Shown in pieces: positions 1-11,000 of a stretch of DNA of 64,000 nucleotides (positions within the stretch are counted from its first letter, which is position 1; each line of letters opens with the position of its first letter). The notes below the pieces were generated by a model. That model had not been told where the DNA came from. It saw only the letters and a list, made by a program, of their open reading frames with translations, and searched no databases. Source of the DNA: Rhynochetos jubatus (taxonomy: Eukaryota > Chordata > Aves > Eurypygiformes > Rhynochetidae); the NCBI GenBank assembly GCA_027574665.1, contig CM050654.1:43123722-43187721 (forward strand), read 5' to 3'. A program made the translations under genes and the position numbers.

Positions 1-2733
1 CCTCTCCCACCGCTGTATGTCACCCGTGCTGCCGAGGCCCGTCGGAAGGCCCCGTGGCAGCACCGAACCCTTTGCATTAAGGTGTGTTGCTTCTGGTGCT
101 CCTGTCCCAGACCAAAATCGGGGAGATGAGGTACAATCTCTTCTTGGCAATTCCCCACAATTTCTTAGCACTTAAGCTCTTGTGCCTGTTCCTGGTGCTG
201 GCGCGCTTAGCTGTCCCTGCTCCGAAACTAGAATTGGACTAGAAGCAGGGAGTTGCAAGGTAGCAGTAAGAACGATAACGGTGTGACCCGTGCTTGAGAG
301 TCCTTTGAAACTTTGGGGTTGAGCTTTTAAAATACATCCGAGTCCTGTGTGCAGCCCTCCAGGAACCCAGGCAGGGAAGCTATCTCAGTCGCGTCTCCAA
401 CTGGTACCCTTTGATGCCACCTCATGACCAAATCGTGTGCCGGTCGGAGATGTTACAGGAAGAAACGCTTTTTGCCGAGAGAAGAAAATCCCGTCTTAGC
501 ATCATCGCAGAGTGCTGTGTCAAGATGCGCTACTGCCACGCAGCAGGAAGCCGGGGAATGCTGGGCTGAGAGTTTCTCCCTGGTTTAGCTGAGCATCGGT
601 AAAATGCCTGAACTGTGTGCTGTCACTCAGTACTTGGTTCCCTTCTTGCCCATTTCCACGCTCAAGCTCTGCTCCTGCAGTACGGCGTTTCCTGTCCCCC
701 TGAGTCGCTGGTTGCTCTGTACCGAATGTCTGCAGTTAGTGCCGCGGGCGTCTCTGTCAGGGTGTGGCCAGAATTACTGACATGGAATTATGTACCACTG
801 ACCTGCCTTTTCTCTTACGGCACTTCTGCAAAACGTCTTCCTGCCTAGCCAAGTGCTTTAACCATCTAACCTCAGTTGGGCTGCTGTTGCCCACCCCTGC
901 TCTGGGAAGGCCTGTGGTTCACTTTGGTGGGACTAGTTCAGATGATCCTCTTTATCAGCATCGCCTCGTTCACCTGGCTTGATTTCCCTCGTGCTGCTCA
1001 GGTGTCTTGGTCTCCTCTAGTCGCGCTGTCCCTTACAGATGCTGGTGTTTCACAGCTCTGCATCTCTTCACAAAGCATGAGCACAAATACTACATTATCC
1101 CTGGAGTCAGGTGTGATGCTGCCACAGGCGTTATCAAGGGCAGGCAAAGTCAGATATACCTCAGGAAAATACTACCAGTTGTACCTCTCTTCGGGGAGGT
1201 TGGGGAACTGGTGGAAGTAGTGGTCATTTTGGACTTAAAAGCCAGGCACTTGTTGTCCGGTTCATGTAGTTTGCCACGACACGCAGCTCGCATTCAGCCT
1301 CCAGTTGGGGAACAGGAGAGAGTTCCATCTGCTTAACTACAGACGTTTGCACGTGAAGCACTCGTAGCAGCAAGCGGTTTGCTCTGCAGGGCTCCTTCCG
1401 AGCAAAAGGAAGAGTAAAGTACCGATAGCCACGGATAAAGCTTCGTTGTGGGAAGACCTTTTGCTGACGCGCAGCCGTGTCTGTCCGAGCACAGCGGTGT
1501 TGCCCGTCCGTGCGCTGTGCACGGGCTTGGCGCTCCTGCGGTGGTCGCTGGAGCAGGAACAACCGTAGGTTGCGCTGCCAAACTCACAGCTGCATCCCGA
1601 GTCAAAGCACAAGCTTCACGTCACCGGTCTCCGCGTTTTGCGAGGGCACGGTTGGCGTTCCTCCCCGCTAAACCCGATGTGAGCGGCTGCCCGTTGGTCA
1701 CTCGTTCCTCAGCCGCGGCTCCGGGCGCGGAGGTGGAGACTGCAGCGTCGGTAGGAACAGGCGTCGCCGCGTTAGGAGTGGATCGCTGCCCTGCTCTGGG
1801 CTGGCCGGTTGCGAGGGCAGGCCGCAGCGGCGGGTCGGTAGTGTCTGCTTCCAGACCGTCCCAGTGGCGCGCGTTGCACCGCACCCCTCAAACTTGCCTG
1901 GCCAAAACAGGGGTGGCGGTGGCAGTCTGTAACCCTTCGGCTGTCTCTTGGAAACTGTGGGTGTAGCTGTTAATTTGCCTCACTGGGGAAATTGGTTATG
2001 CAGTTTTTCGTGCTGCTCCTCCATACGACGGAGTTGAGGAGCGCACTGTTGTAACTGCACACTAACCGAGCTCGGTGCTGTAACGCCCCCGGTCGCAGTA
2101 CCTGCCTACGGCTAGCGTGCGGGATGTCCCGCGGGGTCGGTCGGGGCTGCCAGGCGCCGCAGGCCTTTGGTAGCAGTCCTGCGCAGCCTGCGTGCGCTGC
2201 AGCTGCCTGGCTGCCACGGCCTTTGTGGTGTTGTTCTGTGACATTCATCCGGAATGACTTCATACCCTGAATTAATTGAGAATATTCCAACACCAAACTC
2301 AGAATTCATCCTTCTGTGAATGGTTGAATGAGTAACTGCTGAGCGTGTCTGTCACCTGACTGCGTGCACCATCTAAAACCCCTCTGCGCTGCTGCGTGTC
2401 CCTCCTCCCCCCAGTCTGCGCCAGGGTGAGACTGAACTTTATCCCTCGAGATAAACCAGCTGTTTGCGAGTCTGCAGAACTGGTTTCGAGGGCTGTGCTC
2501 GGGTGAGGCTCTTTCAGATGGCACCGGGTTCGGATGCACCCGCAGCGCGCAGCACTGCGGGCTCGGGATGGCCCAAAGGACGTGCGGAGCTGGGGGCCGT
2601 TGGTGGCGTTTCCTTTCAGACACGGAGCCTTGTTGGCTTAAACCGCTGAAAACTCCGTCTATTGCCCGTCAGCCTGTGGTACTCGGGATATCTGTGAAGC
2701 GCGCACGCTCTCCGGCCCCCTTCGGATGACGAA

Positions 2734-2757
2734 GATCCTTCTTCTTTTCAGGTGAGA
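2734..2757 (+). promoter_or_regulatory. Candidate recursive splice (ratchet) site
   Basis: A pyrimidine tract (ccttcttctttt) leads directly into CAG|GTGAGA, joining an acceptor and a regenerated donor at 2751/2752. This is the consensus of zero-length-exon recursive sites in long introns. A possible downstream donor for a short defining exon, AAGG|GTACGA, lies at 2785/2786. The motif is seen; use is inferred. Confidence 0.35.
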
Positions 2758-3477
2758 AACAGACGGTGCCGCGGGCCTTGAAGGGTACGATCGTAAATAT
2801 GCCTTTGCTCACACTGCCGTCTGCGGTGCCGCTCTCATCTCTGCTCTTGAGGGGTTGGCTTGGAAGCTGTAAAAATATTCATCTTGTGAGCGTGTTACGA
2901 CTGGAGGTTTGCGGATGTAGAATCTCGCCTGCTCGCTGGAGTGGAGTTAAAGTATGTAGCCATCGGCCAAAAAAAAGGGCTGTGCTTCACTAGGAACTGT
3001 AGCAAAAACTCATTTATCCAAAAGCTAGGGTAGTAATTTCTAACATCTTAGAAAGGACATAGCACCAGCCTTTTGAGCCTGCGTTTATTAAAAAAAAAGG
3101 GGGGGGGAACCTGTATCCTGACAAGAAAAAGGGACGGGGAAGACGGTGAAGTTAGCAGTAAGAGTTGGACGCGTCTCCCACGTTTCTCGGGCAGCGTGTC
3201 CGTTGCTCGTGGGACTCTTGTAGCCCAGGGACTCCGACTGCACGATGTGCGGGTGGGTCCAGCCCTGTCAGTACAGGGGTCGCTTTCTTCCATGTTCCAG
3301 GGGAACATCCCGCAGTCCCTGTGAACAAAGCTTCTGCGCTACCAGTGCCCATGAAGAGACGTGGTACCTTGACGTGGCGTTCGGCTGTAGCGGGACGGTG
3401 GAAGTGCCTTGACTTCCTGCATCTGGGGATTTGAAAACCTGTTTCACAGGAGCGTTTGAGCCATCTTTCACGTAAAC

Positions 3478-3643
3478 TTCCAGAGAAGCTGTGGGTGCCC
3501 CGTCCCTGGCAGTGCCCAAGGCCAGGCTGGATGAGGCTGGGAGCAACCTGGGCTATGGAAGGTGTCCCTGCCCATGGCAGGGGGTGGCACCGGGGGGGTT
3601 AGGGTCCCTCCAACCCAAACTGCTCTGTGATTTTGTGATTCTA
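3478..3643 (+). mobile_element. CR1 LINE 3' fragment (+)
   Basis: Typical avian CR1 3' end: the block from agaagctgtgggtgcc through ggctggatgaggctgg and ggaaggtgtccctgcc, to the tail ccaacccaaactgctctgtgattttgtgattct. It is 5' truncated and in sense orientation to PKP4. Confidence 0.93.
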
Positions 3644-5660
3644 AGCCATTGTTAGCTGCTTGCATCACCCTGGCGGGTGGATGAGCTGTCACCTCCTGTC
3701 TGTCATCCGAGCGCGGCTGGCGGCCCTTGGCCATAATACGGCGTTTGTCGTCGTTCCGGCACTTGGGTGCACCCAGCCTTCGCGTAAATCACTGCCTGGG
3801 TCGTAGGCAAGCAACAGCCCGTCCTTGGAGCAGGCTGGAGCTAATAGGAGCTGCTCATACCTGGAAGAGTACGGACACGTCTGTGAAGGAGCTCCGAAAA
3901 GCAGATGCGTTCTAATCGTGTCCTCATCGGAGCACTGCAGCAGTGCGGTGGGGCTTGGTTTGGCTTTGACTCTCACGCCTGCTGCAGGGGATCCGAAGAG
4001 AAGGCTCTTTGACCGAGAGCTGGGCTGTGCGGTCTTGCTGAAGCGTGGATTGGTAAGAACGACTTGGTTGTGCAGTAAATAACGTGTCAGTGTCCCAGCA
4101 AGATGATTTCAGCATATTGGAGCCTTTGTCTTCTCTGCCAGTGAGCATCGCGCTGCCGTAAATCTGGTGCTTTGCTGGAGTTTACCTCACAGCTGGCTGA
4201 AGGGAGCATTTTCAGCCGGGAGATGCTGCTCCTTGTCTTCTCCTGTTTCTCATGAAACAGGTGCAGTCCGTCCTGTCGACACGTTCTCAGAACGGTATTG
4301 CTGCCTCAGCGCCAGTTGCTGCTGGCTGGAGGTCAGTGATGGGAGGCTGAAACGGGGAAGCGGGGAAGGGGAAAATCCGGGAGAACCACCCGTGTAGGGG
4401 CGGCAGGAGGAATGGGAGGGGGAGTGGGAAGCTGTGGAAAAGCACCTCTGCAGTCTCGCAGGAAACCTGGAAGGTCTGGCTTCTCCTGGGGGCTGCACTC
4501 CAAGGAGGGGGATTACTGGGGGCTGGCAAAACTACCTGGATGTGGCTAGGAAATAACAGGAGGAGCAGTGGAAGGCGGGAAGGAGAGACTAACAACGACA
4601 AATTCAAGCATGGTTTCCTACGCTCAGTGTAGTGCTTTCCCACGTTGCTTCCGTCCTTCTCAACTCTGAATCCTCGTTCCTTCCTTGCGTCGGTGACTGC
4701 ATGGCTGCAGCTGCGGCTGCTTTGGAAAAATACACTCCCACCCAAAAAAGCCCAGCTTTGTGTGAACGAGCTCCCTCAGCCCTTTGCTTTGCAGCTGTCT
4801 GCCCGTTCCACCGGGCACAAAAGGAGGCATTTCCCGTTTTGGCAAGCACAGCCTCACTGTGTGCTCAGGGCGCCAGCGAGAGCGCCAGACTGGCAAGCGC
4901 CAAAGGCAACTGGTGAACGCGCCCCGTCGTCGGCGCTGGGCTCCGCGACGCCCGCTGCCTTCGGACACGAGGAGGACGTCTGGGAGGCTTCTGGGAGTCG
5001 GCGTGTTGCGTGCGAGTTGTGAACGCGCTGACTGTGTGCAGTGGGGCGACGGGTGCGCTCGAGGGGCGCTTGAAGTGGCCTTTGGATGGGTTGAACTGCT
5101 CAGGCAGTTCCCTGCCGTTGCCTCAGGAGGTGGTGTCCGCGCTCTCCTGGGGCGGGAGCTCCCTGATGGCTGGGCCGCGCCGACCTGGCTCGCCGCGTGG
5201 GGCCGTGAAGCCGTTTCACTGAGCCCCCACAGGAGGGAGGATGGAAAAGCCGCTGTTTTCAGAATTACTGGAGGCTTCAAGTCGAAGGGCTTTGCTTTAC
5301 TTTCCTTGCCCGCTTGCGTCTCGTTTGGAGATGTAAACGCAGCCAGCCTGGAGCTCGACTGTGCTGCTGCTCTTTGTCTTTTAAACAGTTTGGAAATTCA
5401 GAGCCGCATTAGGACGTGTCTCAGATGTCTGCTACAAGATGAAGCATTTAACCGTTTTTCTGTAAAGCTATTTAAATGATTCAAAATACGTTATTTTGAT
5501 CAGAGACTGAACTCTACACAAACCAGCAAGTTCTGACGGTTCTCCTCGTCTGCTGCTAATCCACCCCAGAAGTGTCAAAGGATGTCACCTTACGCTTTAG
5601 AGCTCTGCCGGAGCCGTTTGCACCATTCACAAATGTGAAGTTCTGCAACGCCCACGAAAG

Positions 5661-5965
5661 ATCACAGAATCACAGGATGGTTTGGGTTGAAGGGACCTTA
5701 AACCCCCCCCAGTGCCACCCCCTGCCACGGGCAGGGACACCTTCCATAGCCCAGGTTGCTCCAAGCCTCATCCAGCCTGGCCTTGGGCACTGCCAGGGAT
5801 GGGGCACCCACAGCTTCTCTGGGAACCTGTCCCAGTGCTCCCCACCCTCTCCAGGAAGAATTCCTTCCTGATGGCCCATCTCCATCTCCCTGTTTCCATT
5901 TAAACCCCTTACCCTGTCACTCCCTGCCCTTGGGAAAAGCCCCCCCCAGCCTCCTCGTAGGCCCA
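5661..5965 (-). mobile_element. CR1 LINE 3' fragment (-)
   Basis: Reverse complement of a CR1 3' end, starting with the tail (atcacagaatcacagg, then ggtttgggttg) and running through ggcagggacaccttcc, gcctcatccagcctgg and gaattccttcctgatgg. It is about 300 bp and 5' truncated. Confidence 0.93.
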
Positions 5966-7956
5966 TCTGGGGACACCTAAGTCTTTGTTCTCCTCATTCT
6001 CCGCCGCAGAGCAGAGCCGAAGCCTGTGAACTCTCACGTTCCAGAACTGTAAGAAGTTGCTTGAACAAGATACGCTGAAATGGGTTGCACAGAGCAGGGA
6101 ACAGGCAAATACGTTTGAGTTTGCATTGTGGCTGCGTAGATCCCGGCATCTTTGGGGTGCAGGAGCAGTTTGGGAGTTCAGGGAGCTGGAGTGCAGGGGA
6201 GCGTTAAGGTGTGTTGTACCTGGTACCTGTGTGTATTGTCCGATGCACCCCCGTGTACGGTTTGTACAAGGCGGCCCCACGTTCGCCCCCACTGCAGCTT
6301 AGGAGCTGTGGTACTGCAGCCAAGGGTGGTAGGGGATGAGGATTTGGATAGACAGGGAAAGGTGGAGGAACAAAATCTCCCGTTGTGGGTGAGATCTCGC
6401 TGCCAGGCATGACACAAGAGGCAGGCAGTGTGACTGTGGGCCTGGGGTGAGGTCTGGTTGCTCCTTTTCCAATAAAAAACGAGTTATCCGTACTCAGAGG
6501 AGTGAGTAACACGACTCAGGAAGTATCTTCAGCCAGTGTTGCGTAAGGAAGAAAGAGGTTTTCTTCCTGGCCTCTCCCAAGTTTTCCTTGTACCTGACTT
6601 AGGGCACTCACGGCCTCTGCCTTTGGTATTTCCTGTTCCTTGAGCTGAATGTGGGGATCTAAATGGACTCTGAGTTCCTTTCCTGTAGCAGCGTGCCTAG
6701 ACGGAGGCGCACGGTGGTGGGGCGTGGGTCCTCTGTGGGGCTGGGCTTAGAGAGCATCTCCCCGTTCCTTCCTTTCCTGCACCGTGCCAGCCGAGCTCAC
6801 GCGCCTGCGTCGGGGTTGGTACAAAACATGCCGTCGCAACAGCCGAGCACGTCAGCGTGTTGTCGATATTCGTCTCAGCGCGAATCCCACACGCAGCCCC
6901 ACGCTAGCTGCTGTGGGGAGAGTGAACTGTGTGCCAGCTCAAGCCAGCAGAGCCTGGCGGCTGCCTGGCCACGCAGGAGGTCGGAGTCCGCGAGCACGCT
7001 CGCTTGCGATAGCTCGAGTACGTCCGTGAGCGCACGTGGGCTCAAAGCCAACGGTTGTCTCATCTTGAGATTAGAAACCTGTAACTTTGCCAAGAAACGT
7101 GTTAATTGGAAGAGCAGTGGAAGCAGCTGCCCGTGCGGAAGGGTGTAGCGCTCTCGTTACACCTCCTAACGCTGAGATGGATGGACACGACGCTGGTGTC
7201 TTCGTTAATAATGCGTTTGGTTGGTTTTCGTCTGAGTGTTACTGGAGGCTCAGTGTTGGGTGTGTTCTGTTCAGAGCAACAGCTGACCCCAGCCCACCCC
7301 CTTCTGTCATTCATAGCTCGCTCTCGCATATTGGTTAATACTGGCTTCTGTGGCTGAACAACGAACTGCCTTTTCCACATCCACGGGGACGATTGATGAG
7401 GGTGCTGCCCCCGCGATAATGAGGTCTGGGGTCCTGGAGTGCTGGTCCTGCCTGTCCTTTCCACGCTCTCCACAGCCCAGGGCAGGCGGTTGAACTTCTG
7501 TGGTTCTGCAAAAAGAGCACGAGGAGCGTTATTCCCATTATCCTGTTACCACAGTTGGTCTCCTCCTTGGTTGGTTCCCCGCAGCACAGCGCCCTGCTCT
7601 CTTCTGTGTGGAAACTGCACGTGGTAAACTCCTGATCCTGTGTGTTCCACACATCTTGGGGTTTGCTACCATCAGTAAGTGCCACACAGCGGTGTTTGAA
7701 CACCAGCCGTTAACCGCCGTGCGGCCGGCTTGCGTCTGCCTGCCCCCCGCGTGCTCTGCGTAGCCCCGATGTCAGGGTGGGAAGGTGACGCGCGGTGGCA
7801 GCAGCGCCCGTTTCAGTGAGTAACACGGAGTTCTCTGCTAATTTGGTTCCATTTGGAAAGGTTTTAGAAAAAACATCATTTTAATCCTGACAACTTGAAT
7901 TTTCTTCACCGTGGCTGGCTCGAAACGTAAACTGTTCTGAAATGTCGTTGTTGCAG

Positions 7957-8090
7957 GCGAAATGCCAGCCCCTGAGCAGACCCCAGTGGTGGAGGAGGGA
8001 CGGCCGCAGCCAGCGCAGGAAGCTTCCACGGGCCCAGGCATGGAACCGGAGACCACTGCCACTACCATTTTAGCTTCTGTAAAGGAACAG
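7957..8090 (+). CDS. PKP4: PKP4 coding exon 1 (start codon exon)
   Basis: The acceptor ttgcag ends at 7956, followed by five 5' UTR bases and the ATG at 7962. It encodes residues 1-43, an acidic/Pro-rich start followed by the beginning of the coiled coil (ILASVKEQ). The donor is CAG|GTACAC, phase 0. Because an acceptor precedes the ATG, a non-coding exon must lie upstream. Confidence 0.95.
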
Positions 8091-11000
8091 GTACACGCCT
8101 TGTTTTCAGCGGCTCAGAACCGCGGTGCGCGTGCTGGGGTTACCCCTTGTCTCGCATTGCTGGGGGCACCCATCGCTGTTTCCCCGCCGCGTCGCCTGCC
8201 GTCGGTACAGGACGCTTTGCAGGGCGGCATGCTCGGCTCTGAATACAAAAGGTTCACTTGATTGCGCTGAACAGGAGCATCACCGCGCTGGTGCCTGTCC
8301 CCGGCCTGCGCGCGCTGCTGGGGTAGGTCCGGCTCGGAACGCAGGCTGCTGGTTCAGCCGTGGGAAGGGAAGGTAGCGTAGGATCGGTGCGGCATCGAGA
8401 ACCAGTGCCCCCGAGCCCCTGCCGAGCTGCACGCGGCGCTACAGAAACGAGCACGTGGGGGCTTCGGTACGGTTAGCTGCGCTTTGCTGAGGAGTGGGGT
8501 TCAAACGTTGAGTTTGGGGTCAGGCATCGGTACCACGGTGGCGCCGGGATTTAAATCCGCCACACGTTCACGGGCACGCGTCTTAGTCACACAGGGAATA
8601 CAGAATTTGTGTGGAATCAAGGTCAGCCTTCCCTTGTAATGGCTATTCACCGGGGGGAAACGCAGTTTTACCAAGAGATGTTCTACATGAAGGGTTTGGG
8701 GTTGTTTCATTTAAAAAAGAGAGAAGGAATAGTTTGGCTTTTGCTGTCAGAGCTAGCAGTAACGATCCTCTTTGTTGGCTTAACACATAGTCGCTGACAT
8801 CTGAATTTCAGACTAAAGCTGCCCCGCTGCCTCCTTCAGAACGGCTCGTGGGACACATCGCGCGCAAGACGTTGGCGCCGAATGCGGACCTGTGATGCCG
8901 TGGTTCTCGTGTGTTGGCCTGTAGTAATGAGAAGGGCAATTAGATGGTGTGGTCCTGATGTCAACAGGTCTTGTACCCAGAGAGCCTCCCGCCTGAAACG
9001 GAAATCTTCAGCAGGATGGTGAAACTGGGATCTTTCTTGTCATCACTAAACAAGTAGCTTGGAAAGGATTTGAAGGCAGTAGCACCCCAGGGGTTCCCGA
9101 GCCATATCGCAGCTCCAGTGCAGAGGGTACGAACGCTGGGGGCTGTCGAGGCCCAAGTCAGCGCCGTCATGCGAGTTCCGGTGATCCCGAGTCGCCCCTC
9201 CTCGTGCCAGACGGTCCCTGGCCGCCTGAGCGTGTGGCAGGTGTCACAACTCGTTTGCTCACCGTACATTTGGGGTGATGTGAAGTTGGTCCGGTTTGTT
9301 GTGCAGTTCGCAAAGAACACACTCCTCGGGGTAGCGCGGTTGATGAGCAGCGTGGCCGCAGAGGGCAGGGCTGTAATCGCTGGCGACGCAGTCTGATGTG
9401 TTGGTGAGGGCTCGCGCCGAGCGCACGGTTCCGACAGCGTCGCGTGGGTCGGGCTGATGCGTACGTGTGCCGCAGGAAGGCGTTTGTTAACATCCCCCTT
9501 CCTGCCCAAGAAATGGTTTTGTCTCCTTCTTGGAGAAGAAACGGTAACGGAGCATTTCATCATTCCGAAACGGGGTAACAACCTCTTCCCTTCCCTTTGA
9601 AAAAGGCCATTAAATATGTGGGCTGCTAAGCAACTCAGTCCTGACGAAAGGAAAAAATAGATGTGAGGTGGTGTTGGTAGTGAAACACCGACCTCAGAGC
9701 TGTAGCCTGGGCTGAAAAGGTACTGACAGCTTAGAACGCGGCGGGGGAAGGTGCAGTTGTGCCTCGCTCGTGGAAGTGGTAACGTGGAAGAGCAGAGAGC
9801 CGAGCTGCGCCTTTCTGCTGGTTTTCCCTGTCTGTGGTCGTGGTGGACGCTGGGATATTCAACACCCTTCCTGCATGGCAGAAAGCCCAGAACAGAGTAT
9901 TTTCCAGCACGGTTCTTTACTTTATTAAGCTCGAGCAGCAGCTACTCTGGCCTCCCTTTGGTACCGGAACCTGCTCGCAGCGGGTCTGTACTTGGAAAGA
10001 GTTGCCTCACCTTAACTTCATCACCTCCGTGGAGTGGAAACGCAGCTCTGAAGGGCCTTGATGGTCACTGGTCAGACCAGGCACGACTTCGGCTTCGTAG
10101 AACTGCTGGGTAGATTGCAGCAGGTGGGCACAGCAAGTACTGGGGGACTTGGCTCGGCGTTCTGCCCCCGTGGCATCCACACGGGTGTATGAAGAGTTGC
10201 AGTAAGGATCTGTGAGCCCAGAGCAGTCCAGGGCGGCCCTTCTGCCAAGCTCCAGTGTGCCCCCGAGCTCTGGGCCGGCTCTCCCGAGGGTCCTCAGCTC
10301 CGTACGTCTCCCGTGACTGGATTAAGGGGCAGCGCAGGCCGCTTTTGGTGTCACCGAATCACGTGTGCAGCAGAAACACGGCGATCGCTGCAGATTTGCA
10401 GTGCCACAGCTTTCGCTGTCACGTGGACACGCGTCGCTACCACCACAGCCCCCCGGCGTAGAGTGGGGTGGGGGTCGGCTGTTCTGTCGGTGGGTGCACC
10501 GTGGATGTGCTTCTGGGGAAGGGCTGACTCCTCCTGGCACGAGCTGCATCCCCTCTGGAGGAATTCCTTTGGAACGCAGGGAGATCCTAGGGCCAGCTGT
10601 ACTGAGCCTGGAGCTTATTTGGGCCTTTTCCTTTGGTGGGTGTGATGAGGGCGTGTGGGGGTTGGTTTGGGGAGGGGGTGGGTTTCTGGGGGTTTGGTTT
10701 GGGTTTACAGCGTCAGGGCCTTTCCATGCTGCGACAGGTGGAAGATCCTAGGGAAGCTGACACAGGTGCGTAGTGAAAGTGAAGTGCTCAGGCGTGTGTG
10801 CCTGCCCTGCGGGGCCTGGGGGCCTTGGGGCGGCAGTCCCGCTGCCTTCTGCCCGGAGGCTCCTCTCCCTTTGCAAGGGAAACTGGGCGTTTCCTACTAA
10901 AATAAAAGCTGTTAAAAATGGTAGGGGGCACCTCATAGTCATTCTGGGGGGCGAGTGCGTTGGGGCAGGTAGTTGCCAACTGCTCCGGGCGGGTCAGTGG

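Larger units (their letters stand above)
1..7956 (+). other. Presumed 3' part of PKP4 5' intron
   Basis: No exon is recognised. Coding exon 1 is preceded by an acceptor, so this stretch is best read as the intron after a non-coding first exon that lies off the left edge. It holds CR1 copies at 3478-3643 (+) and 5661-5965 (-), a purine A/G run near 3087-3108, and a recursive-splicing-like site at 2751/2752. The rest is unique, CpG-bearing sequence with only short chance frames. Confidence 0.7.

Noticed and set aside
7957..7962. An earlier PKP4 start inside this window
   Set aside because: The exon begins five bases before the ATG, and no upstream exon with an in-frame ATG and matching donor was recognised in 1-7956.
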